Assembly (NCBI GenBank): GCA_021778415.1
Contig: JAJYCL010000007.1
Span: forward strand, 19,818 to 83,817
Length of the DNA: 64,000 nt
Origin: a bacterium
GTDB taxonomy: Bacteria > Vulcanimicrobiota > Vulcanimicrobiia > Vulcanimicrobiales > Vulcanimicrobiaceae
Reading direction: 5' to 3'
Shown: piece by piece, positions 28,355-37,618 of the stretch
Numbering within the stretch: the first letter of the stretch is position 1
How the letters are laid out: each line of letters starts with the position of its first letter
The notes under the pieces: generated by a model
The model's input: the letters and a program-made list of their open reading frames with translations, nothing else
Told to the model about the DNA's origin: nothing
The model's database searches: none
Program-made: the position numbers and the translations under genes

Positions 28355-29812
28355 ATGACACAACAACGCTGGTATCGTTCTAGTTTAGCGCTCATCGGAG
28401 CGATAACGCTATTTCGGTTGGTCGTAGCGTCCCGGCTCCCAGTCAGCGATGATGAAGCCTACTACTGGACGTGGGCACAGCACCTTGCATTTGGGTATGT
28501 GGACCATCCACCGCTCGTCGCATGGCTTATTTCCTTGGGAACCTTCGGTGGAATAGCGCACAGCTCGCTGTCGCTGCGCTGGCCGTCGATCCTTTGCGAA
28601 GCCGCTGCAGCTTTTGCCGCGAGCCGGGCGACGCGCGAATTACAAGGAAATGAGCGGGCGGCGTTTTTAACGGCATTTTTTTTCTCATTGCTCCCCGAGA
28701 CCAGGCTGCTCATTGGGCAGGCGCTCCCTGATCCTCCATATCTTCTCGCCTGGTCCATGTCACTCTGGATCATGCTTCGGTTTGAGCGAACACGACAGCG
28801 CAACGATGCAGTTCTTCTTGGTCTAACACTTGGAGCAGCATTGCTCTCGCGCTTCTTTGGCTGGGCGCTCATTTTCGGCATTGCTTTCTATGCGCTCACA
28901 CCGCAAAAGCGTTCCCTATGGAAAGACGGCTTGTGGCTTGCACTTCTCCTTGCACTCGGTTTTTACGTACCGAATATCGCCTGGAACGCTAGCCATCACT
29001 GGGCAAATTTCGCCTTCACCTTTCACGGCCGGCAAGCAATTCGGCACCTGGAGGTTTCACGACTATTCGCACTTTCTACGTTTCGCTATGCGATATTCGC
29101 TGTTGCGTTTTGGGGAGTAGCCTGGTGGGCGATCATCCGTCCGCGATTTACACTGCTCGCGTGGACGGCACTTCCGTTCACAACATTTCTTATCGTTCTC
29201 GGCATGTTTCAACGCGTCGAGTCGTATTGGTTACTCGGCCCCTTTACATCGCTATGTATTGGGCTGGGCATTGCCGTGTCGCAACTTCCAGTAGCAGCAC
29301 GCAGAACATGCCTGGGAGTTTGGCTCCTGCTTGCCGTCGTGAGTGGATTTTTTATCTCCATAGCATCGCTGCCGCTGCCGGTCCAAGCACGTATCATGAG
29401 AAGCTCCGGTCATATCCTTGTCGGCTCAGTGGTCGACCGCTCGTATGCCTATAGCTCACTTGCACGCGCGCTCCGGCCCGCTATCAATAATCGAGCGTTT
29501 CGTATCGTCGCACGGCCGTATGAAATTGCATCTCAGCTCCGGTATTTCGGTATACACGCGGATCTCACCGACGGAAGTCCCCAAGCACAACAGTTCGCAA
29601 TGTGGCCGATTGTTGATACCGGCTCGACCTGCGAAATTCTTGTCACGTTTGCTCCTCACAGTATCGGATCGACAATCGGCCAACATTCGCAAAAAACCGA
29701 CCCCACGTCCCGGAACCAGCGACTGACCTACGACGTTGCCAACCAACAGGGCCTGGCGTTTAACGTTCGCACCTCGGATGCAGGACCTTGTCATGAAGGG
29801 ATGCCCAAATGA
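28355..29812 (+). CDS. GT39/ArnT-like polyprenyl-phosphate-sugar glycosyltransferase
   Basis: A 485-residue membrane protein with roughly ten or more hydrophobic segments. The N-terminal loop SDDEAYYWTWAQHLAFGYVD followed by HPPL is diagnostic of the GT-C fold PMT_2/ArnT group, where the acidic pair is catalytic. These enzymes move a sugar from a lipid carrier to lipid A, protein or another acceptor outside the inner membrane. The last 100 residues form a soluble domain ending DAGPCHEG. It overlaps the MauE-like gene by 4 bases (ATGA), so it is co-expressed with a redox pair. Confidence 0.85.
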   Translation: MTQQRWYRSSLALIGAITLFRLVVASRLPVSDDEAYYWTWAQHLAFGYVDHPPLVAWLISLGTFGGIAHSSLSLRWPSILCEAAAAFAASRATRELQGNERAAFLTAFFFSLLPETRLLIGQALPDPPYLLAWSMSLWIMLRFERTRQRNDAVLLGLTLGAALLSRFFGWALIFGIAFYALTPQKRSLWKDGLWLALLLALGFYVPNIAWNASHHWANFAFTFHGRQAIRHLEVSRLFALSTFRYAIFAVAFWGVAWWAIIRPRFTLLAWTALPFTTFLIVLGMFQRVESYWLLGPFTSLCIGLGIAVSQLPVAARRTCLGVWLLLAVVSGFFISIASLPLPVQARIMRSSGHILVGSVVDRSYAYSSLARALRPAINNRAFRIVARPYEIASQLRYFGIHADLTDGSPQAQQFAMWPIVDTGSTCEILVTFAPHSIGSTIGQHSQKTDPTSRNQRLTYDVANQQGLAFNVRTSDAGPCHEGMPK

Positions 29813-30240
29813 TTACCACGATTGCCCGCGTCATTCTCGGTGGCATTCTTCTTATTTCCGGTGCCGAAAAAGTCGGACAGCCGGCCGCCCTGGCAGCATC
29901 GATAGCAAGCTTTCATCTTCTCGCTCCAAGCATCATCGTCGCCATTTCGATCATTTTGCCATATTTTGAAATGCTCGTTGGCCTCTACCTCGTGATCGGT
30001 CTCTTCACAAGAATTGCTTCATTCGTCGCTACCCTGCAATTTGTGATCTATGGGGCGGCAATCGCATCGGCAATCATTCGCAAGCTGCCTGCCGATTGCG
30101 ACTGCTTCGGCCCAAATGATCACGCGGTCGCCGATTGGCCGCACGTAGCCTTTGATTTTGCGCTTGCAGCGATTGCCCTCATTATCGCCATAAACGGTCC
30201 AAGCCCACTCTCGCTTGACAGGAGAATGCACCTCGAATGA
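29809..30240 (+). CDS. MauE/DoxX-like redox-associated membrane protein
   Basis: A 143-residue protein with four predicted membrane helices. The sequence DCDCFG (Cys97, Cys99) corresponds to the CxCFG motif of MauE-like proteins, and GAEKVGQPA matches the N-terminal loop of the DoxX/MauE superfamily. MauE family members work in disulfide formation or electron relay across the membrane. It is coupled by 4-base overlaps to GT39 upstream and to the TlpA-like thioredoxin downstream, which is its likely partner. Confidence 0.8.
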   Translation: MITTIARVILGGILLISGAEKVGQPAALAASIASFHLLAPSIIVAISIILPYFEMLVGLYLVIGLFTRIASFVATLQFVIYGAAIASAIIRKLPADCDCFGPNDHAVADWPHVAFDFALAAIALIIAINGPSPLSLDRRMHLE

Positions 30241-30812
30241 CCCGACGATCCCTTACCGCTATCACCATTGGGCTAATCGCCGCCCTTGTCGTCGGTGGCC
30301 TCGTTTATAGTCGTTATTTTTCATCCGGGTCATTACAAACGGCATCGATCGCACCGCTTCGCGCACCGCTCGCCGTAGGCGATTCTGCCCCGGCATTCAC
30401 TGCGGCGACCACGGCTGGATTGTTTAACCTTGCAAAAGAAAAGCGCCCGATTTTCCTCGAGATTTTCGCCACGTGGTGCCCGCATTGCCAGCGCGAAACA
30501 GCTGTCATCGATCATCTTTTCGCGAAGTATGGAAACCGGGTATCATTCATCGCGGTCGTCGGTAGCAATAAAGGCATGGACTATAGCTCGCCCGAGTCGT
30601 CGCTGGATCTTCTCGCGTTTCAGCAACGTTTTGGCGTGACCTACCCTATCGCGACCTACGATCCAGCGCTAACCGTCGCGCAACAGTACCTACAGGGCGG
30701 ATTTCCAACCATCGTCCTTATCGGGCGAAATAAAAAAATTCTCTCGCTGGTAAGCGGCGAAATTCCCTACGCCGCCTTGGATAAAGCCCTGCAAACCGTC
30801 CTTTCTCCCTAA
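30237..30812 (+). CDS. TlpA-like membrane-anchored thioredoxin
   Basis: A 191-residue protein. An N-terminal hydrophobic anchor (about residues 8-24) is followed by an extracytoplasmic thioredoxin fold with the active site FATWCPHC (Cys81, Cys84) and the cis-proline region GGFPTIVLIG. Members of the TlpA/ResA group reduce or isomerise disulfides in exported proteins or apocytochromes. Pairing with MauE suggests the two form an electron-transfer couple. The window also encodes a multi-haem-site cytochrome (62.3-63.8 kb), but no link to it is shown. Confidence 0.88.
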   Translation: MTRRSLTAITIGLIAALVVGGLVYSRYFSSGSLQTASIAPLRAPLAVGDSAPAFTAATTAGLFNLAKEKRPIFLEIFATWCPHCQRETAVIDHLFAKYGNRVSFIAVVGSNKGMDYSSPESSLDLLAFQQRFGVTYPIATYDPALTVAQQYLQGGFPTIVLIGRNKKILSLVSGEIPYAALDKALQTVLSP

Positions 30813-30993
30813 GCGTCGCTCGGGAAGCCCGCGCCACCCGCCATTTCATAGTGCCCGAAATATGTAAAGCAATTGTGTGATATTCCTTACCACGGTCCGG
30901 AAGGCATGGGCTGTTCGCAGTGCCAGCCAATATGCACACCGGGAAAGTGAGAGGACGCAAGATTGATTCTATGAGCCGTTCCATCTGAGTCGT

Positions 30994-33861
30994 TTGGCAA
31001 ACTATCGAGCAAAGTTGCGACTACTCGGTACCATCGCGATTGATGCCGGAAGTGGGGATCGACCGCTTCGCCTTCCGCGTCGCGCGGTGGAAGTGTTAGC
31101 GATGCTTGCCCTTAGCCGAGGAAAGCCCCTATCACGCTCGTACATTCACGAAACACTTTGGCCGGATTCATCGGATGACGATGGTCGCGCGAATCTACGT
31201 CGCCACCTTCATCTGCTTTCAAAGGCCCTCCCGTTTCACGACGATATTCCATGGATACTCTCCGACAAATCGTTCCTCTGGTGGAACCACGCATCGCCTT
31301 ACGCAATCGACCTCTTCGATTTCGAGGATCTTCATGCCAGCGGTGATGCAAAATCGGCTCTGGAGCGCTATGGTGGCGATCTTCTTCCCGGCTCATTTTC
31401 CGGTTGGCTAGAGCCGCATCGAGCCCGCCTCCGTGATATGGCACTCGATCTGTTGCGGAAGCATTCACGCATTGCCGACGATATTGAGGCGATTGCGGCA
31501 GCTGAGCGCGGATTAGATATCTACCCGTACGATGAACAACTCCTCGGCGAACTTATTAAGCGACGAGCCGCGAGCGGCGACCGCGCAGGAGCGCTTGCTC
31601 GATATCGCCAGTTTGAACGCCGTCTCCGCGACGAACTCGATGCCGCACCCGATTCCCAAACGGTCGCTTTGTTTGAATCGATCCTCAAAGGATCTGAGCT
31701 AAACGCTCAAATTGGGAATTTGCCCCCGCGGCCGAACACGAGCTTCATTGGTCGAGACGCCGATGTCGCCCTCGTTATTCGCTCTTTAGAGCGCGCTCGA
31801 ATCGTTACGCTTCTTGGCCCGGGAGGAGTCGGAAAAACGCGACTTGCCCTTGAATCGGTTTGGCGATCGCCGGTGCTCTTCCCGGGTGGAACGTGGTTCA
31901 TTGACCTTGAGAACATCGTCCGCGGCGAAGAGATTATCGAGCGAATCCGACGGGCCATAGGCGATACGTCGCCCCAAATTGACTCTCTCTTAGCATTACG
32001 TGAACGGTTCAGCGGGAAACGGGCGCTCATCGTCCTTGATAATTGTGAGCATGTACTGAGTAATGTCGTTCGCTTTGTAGAAAAAATATTCAACGTCGAA
32101 GATATAACAATCCTCGCTACCAGTCGACGCCCGCTCACTCTGCCAAACGAAATCGTTATTCCGGTAAAGCCACTTTCCATTTCTGAACAGCCAAACGATG
32201 ATTTGGAACCCATGCCGGACTCCTCGGCAATACGCCTCTTTGTGGATCGGGCGATTGCCGCCGGCGCTCATCTCGTTCTTAATGATACAACAACGAAAAT
32301 CATTGGGGATTTAACGGCAAAGCTCGATGGGCTTCCCTTAGCCATCGAACTAGCCGCATCGAGAGCAACGTTCTTAACGCTCGATGAAATCGACCAACGG
32401 ATTGCACAAACCCTCGATATTCCTCGGCACGCCCATTTTTCTTCAACGCGCCACGATACACTCCGCGCAACCGTCGGTTGGAGCGTGGATCTCCTATCAC
32501 CCAAAAGCAAAGAACTTTTCGGACGACTTTCGGTGTTTTACGGGTCTTTCGATCTCGCCGCAATCGAGGCGGTCTGCGTAGGAGATTTGATCGAGGTTGA
32601 GGATGTCGTCGCTCTTCTTAGTGATCTTATCGAAGGATCGCTGATAACCGCTGATCGCCGATCCGAGCACGATGTCAGGTACCGAATGCTCAAAACTATC
32701 CGGCGGTATTCACTAGTCGTTGCGGCCGAAACACCAACCCTACACGCGTGGCACGCGCAGCATTATACGCTTCGCGCCACGGAAGCGGCTATACACCGTC
32801 AGCGACGATACCGCATGCGGCTCGACCATGATAATTTTATGGCGGCATTACGTTGGTATGAATCCATTGATGACATCAAGAATATTTCCGGCTTGACATT
32901 CGCCCTTGCTTGGTATTGGCGTCGCCATGGGCATGTGCGAGAGGGCACGGCGCTCGTGCAAAGTCTTCTTGAGAAATATTTTTCGCGAGCGACTGATGGC
33001 TCCAAAGGGGAGCTCGCACGATCGGCCGGTATTCTTGCCAACGCGTGCGGCGACTGGTCAGAAGCCCTGAAGTGGAATCAGCAGGCAGCGGAAGCGTTTA
33101 CGTCATGCGGACGTCACCGCGATGCGGCAGAAGCTCGGATCGGCCTCATTCATTCACGGTCATCAACCGGCCAGCCGATTTCGGAGACCATCGCTCAATA
33201 CAAACGTGAATATGACGAATTGCGAGATCTTGGCGAAGACGTCATCGCAGCGGAAACACTTGCAAATATCGGTGTCATGTCGAGTCTGTCCGGAGATCAT
33301 GAATTAGCTCGAAAATATCTTGTTGATGCAGTCTCAATATGTAGGCGATATAACAGAATTGATAGCACAACGATCACGTTGCAACAACTTTCATTAGTAT
33401 ATCGTGTTAGTGGCATGGCAGACGAATCGATGACGTGCGCTCGAGAAAGCCTTGACTTAGCCCGCAAGGCAAACGATACTCCGGCGGAATCGACTGGTCT
33501 TCGCATCATTGCCCAACTCCAAATTGATTTGGGTGAAATTTCGCACGCCCATGAAAACATTCGCGAAGCGCTTCTAAAAACCGATATCACGTACGAGACG
33601 CTAAGTTCGGTTTACAGCGTCACGACTGCAGCGTATGTCTTAGCGGCCGAGAACCATTTTATTGAAAGTGCACGAACACTCGGGTTCGCTATGTATGTTC
33701 AGCGCGCATGGGGGATTAAGGACCAACCAATTCTTACCAAAAACGCCGATCTTATCGAAAAACTCCGTGCGCACATCGGGAACGATCTTGAAAAACAGAT
33801 AAGTTTCGGGGAGATCCTCTCATTGAGTTCAATCATTGCCATGCTCGGCACAAGAAATTAA
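30994..33861 (+). CDS. BTAD (SARP-like) / NB-ARC / TPR transcriptional regulator
   Basis: A 955-residue STAND-type regulator. Residues about 5-95 form a winged-helix DNA-binding domain (RRAVEVLAMLALSRGKPLSR), 96-240 a BTAD helical domain, 245-530 an NB-ARC-like ATPase with Walker A GPGGVGKT (275-282) and Walker B-like ALIVLDNCEH. TPR-like helices fill about 600-900. Such proteins switch on nearby genes when a ligand or nucleotide state changes. The frame begins with TTG at 30994, because the nearby ATG at 30971 is out of frame and stops after five codons; CTG at 30985 is another option. Its stop overlaps that of the convergent GGDEF-EAL gene (TTAA). Confidence 0.88.
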   Translation: MANYRAKLRLLGTIAIDAGSGDRPLRLPRRAVEVLAMLALSRGKPLSRSYIHETLWPDSSDDDGRANLRRHLHLLSKALPFHDDIPWILSDKSFLWWNHASPYAIDLFDFEDLHASGDAKSALERYGGDLLPGSFSGWLEPHRARLRDMALDLLRKHSRIADDIEAIAAAERGLDIYPYDEQLLGELIKRRAASGDRAGALARYRQFERRLRDELDAAPDSQTVALFESILKGSELNAQIGNLPPRPNTSFIGRDADVALVIRSLERARIVTLLGPGGVGKTRLALESVWRSPVLFPGGTWFIDLENIVRGEEIIERIRRAIGDTSPQIDSLLALRERFSGKRALIVLDNCEHVLSNVVRFVEKIFNVEDITILATSRRPLTLPNEIVIPVKPLSISEQPNDDLEPMPDSSAIRLFVDRAIAAGAHLVLNDTTTKIIGDLTAKLDGLPLAIELAASRATFLTLDEIDQRIAQTLDIPRHAHFSSTRHDTLRATVGWSVDLLSPKSKELFGRLSVFYGSFDLAAIEAVCVGDLIEVEDVVALLSDLIEGSLITADRRSEHDVRYRMLKTIRRYSLVVAAETPTLHAWHAQHYTLRATEAAIHRQRRYRMRLDHDNFMAALRWYESIDDIKNISGLTFALAWYWRRHGHVREGTALVQSLLEKYFSRATDGSKGELARSAGILANACGDWSEALKWNQQAAEAFTSCGRHRDAAEARIGLIHSRSSTGQPISETIAQYKREYDELRDLGEDVIAAETLANIGVMSSLSGDHELARKYLVDAVSICRRYNRIDSTTITLQQLSLVYRVSGMADESMTCARESLDLARKANDTPAESTGLRIIAQLQIDLGEISHAHENIREALLKTDITYETLSSVYSVTTAAYVLAAENHFIESARTLGFAMYVQRAWGIKDQPILTKNADLIEKLRAHIGNDLEKQISFGEILSLSSIIAMLGTRN

Positions 33862-35525
33862 CTGCCCGTCCGCGTAACTCGTCCTCTTTCTCTGACAAGA
33901 TCAACGAACGCATCAGGTTGCAGCGCCGGCGAATAGAGCCAACCTTGAAATGAGTGGCAGCCCATCTCCTTAAGTGCCTGGTATTGGCCAGGCATTTCGA
34001 CACCTTCAGCGGTTACTGAGAGTCCGAGTTCAGAAGCGATACTCACTATGGTATGAATAATCGACTTATCGTATCGATCCGTCTCTACCTCGGAAACAAA
34101 CATTTGATCTATTTTCAAGGTATCGATTGGTAAGTGATGCACATAAGAGAGCGATGAATATTCGACACCGAAATCATCGAGTGCAATCGAAAGACCCATA
34201 TCTTTAAGATTGCGAAGAGCACAGATTGCGTCGTCGCGGTTCGCCAGTAAAGTCCGCTCGGTCAGTTCGATACCGATTTTTGCCGGAGATACATTATGAC
34301 GAAAGAGGCTTGAGCAAATGTCGGCCTCGAAATCTCGATGATGCACTTGCATCGGCGCGACATTAATCCAGACTTTACCATTGATTCCAAGCATTCGCCA
34401 ATTTCTAATTTGCGCACATACCTGATCGAAAACCCAGTTCCCTAAGATTCGAATGAGCGTCCCATTACCTTCAGCCTGCGGTAAAAAATCGCCAGGAAGT
34501 AGCAAACCCCGTTCAGGGTGATTCCAACGGAGCAATGCTTCCGAACCAATGATACAATTCGTGCGAAAGCTCCAAAGCGGTTGATAGTATATGACCAACT
34601 CGGAATTTCGAATTGCCTGCTGCAGTTCAAGTTCCAAGGTGCAGGAATCAATCATCTCTTGCCGCGCCAACGGGGTTGTAAATTCGAACGCTCCGCCGCC
34701 AGATTGTTTGACGTTATAGAGCGCGGCATCGACGCTTTGTAAGAGATCCTCAACATTCTCTCCATCACGAGGATATAAGGCGATGCCACCGCTAAGTGAA
34801 AGAAAATATGACGAGCCAAGAATCGTAAATTGCTCGGAGAAAATTTTTCCAATGGCCTCGATATCGTCTTGTAATTCGAATTCCGAATGGACGTCAAAAA
34901 TTACGACTAGAAACTCATCCGATCCGGAGCGCGCTGCAACGGCGTGATCTCCGGAAAACGCGTTGAGCCGCTTGGCAAGTTCCTCAAGAACAATGTCACC
35001 GGCTGTGTGGCCCATGCTATCGTTAACGAACCGAAAGCGATCGATATCAAGGAACATTAACGCAAATCCGCAACTTGGACGCTTTTCTATTTCATCCGCT
35101 AGCACATTCAATACGTTTCTGCGAGAAAGCAATCCGGTAAGCGAATCTCGGGAACCATGCTCATCAGGCAAATACTTCGTAGGCTGAGTATGGGCAACGG
35201 TTGCTAGCGAGGCAATAATACTACGAGGGCTCATGCCATTATCTTGATAGCGTCTCCGTTCGTTTACCAACACGACCGGAGCATTCGTCGGCCTGAGCCT
35301 ATAGGTTGTCGTGCATGCGTTCGAACTCGAGTAGTCCCTTTCTGGCGATCCAGCTAGGATTGCTCGATCTTCTTCCACAACGAATTCCAGGAATCGATCC
35401 CAATCATCGAGACGTTCGTTCACACCGAGAAGCCTGGAAAGACCGCTCGATCCACGAAATGAGCCGGACTCGGGCTCGAACCAGTAGCAGGCGGCACGCG
35501 ATTTATCCACCCCGCGTTTTATCAC
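33858..35525 (-). CDS. PAS-like/GGDEF(degenerate)-EAL protein
   Basis: A 555-residue soluble c-di-GMP protein. The first 115 residues look like a PAS-type sensor. The GGDEF domain (about 120-285) retains FLDIDRFRFVNDSMGHTAGD but carries GSDEF (201-205), with the second glycine lost, so cyclase activity is doubtful. The EAL domain (about 290-545) keeps EALLRW, the Asn of NVAPMQ, ELTER, DDFG, KIDQMF, AEGVE and QGW, so phosphodiesterase activity is expected. The start is GTG at 35525, sharing a base with the S53 peptidase stop, so it is the last gene of the lipoprotein/peptidase operon. Confidence 0.87.
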   Translation of the reverse strand: MIKRGVDKSRAACYWFEPESGSFRGSSGLSRLLGVNERLDDWDRFLEFVVEEDRAILAGSPERDYSSSNACTTTYRLRPTNAPVVLVNERRRYQDNGMSPRSIIASLATVAHTQPTKYLPDEHGSRDSLTGLLSRRNVLNVLADEIEKRPSCGFALMFLDIDRFRFVNDSMGHTAGDIVLEELAKRLNAFSGDHAVAARSGSDEFLVVIFDVHSEFELQDDIEAIGKIFSEQFTILGSSYFLSLSGGIALYPRDGENVEDLLQSVDAALYNVKQSGGGAFEFTTPLARQEMIDSCTLELELQQAIRNSELVIYYQPLWSFRTNCIIGSEALLRWNHPERGLLLPGDFLPQAEGNGTLIRILGNWVFDQVCAQIRNWRMLGINGKVWINVAPMQVHHRDFEADICSSLFRHNVSPAKIGIELTERTLLANRDDAICALRNLKDMGLSIALDDFGVEYSSLSYVHHLPIDTLKIDQMFVSEVETDRYDKSIIHTIVSIASELGLSVTAEGVEMPGQYQALKEMGCHSFQGWLYSPALQPDAFVDLVRERGRVTRTGS

Positions 35526-37618
35526 TATGGCAACGCCCAGGTTGCTTTTGAACCCTCATTCGTCAAAATCGCATTGATAAGATGCCCTGCGTATGGTACC
35601 CCGACTCCCGTAACCAAATCGTACCCCGTTCCGGCCGAGTAGCCGCTTCCACTGTTTCCAAACGGTGAGGCTGCGCCGTTAGCTCCATAGGTCACATCGA
35701 AAAACGTGGCCGGATACTGCGTTGGACTGGAATACACTCCATAAATAAGAGCCGCCGGATTTCCTAATCGATACGGCGCAGCGCCGGTTCCTTTGCTCGA
35801 ACACGTCGTGTCGGACTTGCATGCTTGGAGAACAAGTGCCCAGAGAGCCGCCATTTGCGGCGCGGCCAAACTCGTTCCGCCAATGGGAGCGACAAAGGCT
35901 TGGCCGGGAAAGCCCGCATCCATAACGATTGCCGGAGCGGTCGCCGGATCGGCCATCATCGCTATATCCGGCTGGCCACGATAACCACCGGTAATCTTAC
36001 CGACGCCGGATGCCGTCTGCCATGACGGGGCCAGGAACACTGTCGAAATACCGCCGCCTGAGCCGATATTGTTTCCGAATGATCCATTTCCGCCAGCCGT
36101 TGTCTGCTCACCCCAAGCGGTGAACGGGGTAAGCGGTGAGCCGTTATCGCTTAAGGGCGCCGTGACACCACCGACGGAGACCACGTTCGGATCGCCAGCC
36201 GGGTAACTTACGCAGGGCGGATTTCCGAGATATTGCGCCCCAAAGAAGCCGCACTCGTATGCTCCGTTGTCGCCGGACGACGCGAAGAGCGCCATTCCTT
36301 CAGCCGTCATCGTCGCCATTTCGAGTGGGCCATAGCCAAAGCCGAGCGCGTCGTAATACCCGTGAACCGAAACGTACCCAGAAACTCCAAGCGGCTCACC
36401 AAGCCCGTAGCTCATCGATACGACATCAGCCCGATTATCAGCAATGATCTGTTGAATCTCAGCATCGGCAAGTGCGATCCCTTCGACCGGTGTGCCTTGC
36501 CCAGCTGGGCACGCAGAATTTCCTTGCGGTATTCCATCGACGTAATAACAGTCGTTCGGATTATATCCGAGATAGAACAACACGTTCGCCCCAGGAGCAA
36601 GCGACGCAATGGATTCGGTGTCCAACTGCGCTTCGAAATCTTCGGGATTACAGGCCGGAAGCGGATTCGAACACGGTGCGGTAACCGGAGGCGGAGTCGC
36701 AAAACCGCTTGAAAGCGGATACGCTACGCCCGTCGGAAGCGGCGTCGGGGAAGGGGCGCCGATTCCCAGACCTGCGCTCACACCCGCGTCAGTAACGTTG
36801 ACTTGCGTAACCGTCGCTACCGGAGCATGAAAAAGTCCGCCCAAGTAGGGAACATCGGCTGAGGAAATTGGCCCCGTTCCTACGACGGCGACATTGATTC
36901 CGCTGCCGGTAAAACCTCCGCTATATGCACCACTAAAATCGAATGCTCGCTGCAACTGTTGCGGCGAATACCCGCGTAGTTGTCCATTCGGCGGACGAAG
37001 AGCATAGCTTTTATACAGAACGGCGTGCACCATTCCGACAACCTGTGCAATTGGAACGACGTGCGAAAGATGCGGAGCTCCCATCGGCGCGATAAACTGG
37101 GCATTTCCTTGTGTATAGATTCCAAATGGCGTGTTAAACGCACGCTCAAATTGCCCAACGGCGCCACTTATGTAAAACGACTCTCGCTGCGGCCAGCCTT
37201 CAACGGTGATTCCATATTGCGCAAAATATGCCGCCGCATTTCCATAATCCATAGAAGTGGCGCCAAAACGATCGGCAATTTGCACCGGGCTTAAAAACTG
37301 ACGATAGCGCGGAGATCCAGGATCACTCACATCATGCGCAAATTGCATCAAACCAATGGGATCCCGTTGATTGACAACAACCTGCATGCCGATCATCGCA
37401 TTCCCGTCGGCTTCTTTCTGTAGTACCGCCCCTGTCATGAGTTTTTTACCCCAATCGAATGCAGCGAGTGCTGCTGGACCCGAATAAGGCGCTATCGTCG
37501 CCGTGGCTTGGCTGCCGATGCCGGCGCGGTTGGGAAGCGCGCCTCCACCGCCGCACGCGGCGACCGCAGCCGCAGCGAAGAGAGCCAAGAAGAGCTTAAC
37601 CTTCAACGAGTTCATCAC
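35525..37618 (-). CDS. S53 (sedolisin-type) peptidase, lipoprotein
   Basis: A complete 697-residue S53 enzyme. The N-terminus is a lipoprotein signal (lipobox AVAAC, then GGGG). An activation prodomain spans about 50-205 (SPVQIADRFGAT, AFNTPFGIY). The catalytic domain has Glu329 and Asp333 in EAQLDTE, the oxyanion aspartate in SSGDNGA (Asp450) and the nucleophile in GGTSLAAP (Ser583). The calcium site is near FFDVTYG and GTGYDLVTG. A low-complexity insertion (about 275-320) with several prolines sits before the catalytic Glu. Being lipidated rather than freely secreted is unusual for the family. It overlaps the upstream lipoprotein gene by 4 bases. Confidence 0.92.
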   Translation of the reverse strand: MMNSLKVKLFLALFAAAAVAACGGGGALPNRAGIGSQATATIAPYSGPAALAAFDWGKKLMTGAVLQKEADGNAMIGMQVVVNQRDPIGLMQFAHDVSDPGSPRYRQFLSPVQIADRFGATSMDYGNAAAYFAQYGITVEGWPQRESFYISGAVGQFERAFNTPFGIYTQGNAQFIAPMGAPHLSHVVPIAQVVGMVHAVLYKSYALRPPNGQLRGYSPQQLQRAFDFSGAYSGGFTGSGINVAVVGTGPISSADVPYLGGLFHAPVATVTQVNVTDAGVSAGLGIGAPSPTPLPTGVAYPLSSGFATPPPVTAPCSNPLPACNPEDFEAQLDTESIASLAPGANVLFYLGYNPNDCYYVDGIPQGNSACPAGQGTPVEGIALADAEIQQIIADNRADVVSMSYGLGEPLGVSGYVSVHGYYDALGFGYGPLEMATMTAEGMALFASSGDNGAYECGFFGAQYLGNPPCVSYPAGDPNVVSVGGVTAPLSDNGSPLTPFTAWGEQTTAGGNGSFGNNIGSGGGISTVFLAPSWQTASGVGKITGGYRGQPDIAMMADPATAPAIVMDAGFPGQAFVAPIGGTSLAAPQMAALWALVLQACKSDTTCSSKGTGAAPYRLGNPAALIYGVYSSPTQYPATFFDVTYGANGAASPFGNSGSGYSAGTGYDLVTGVGVPYAGHLINAILTNEGSKATWALP

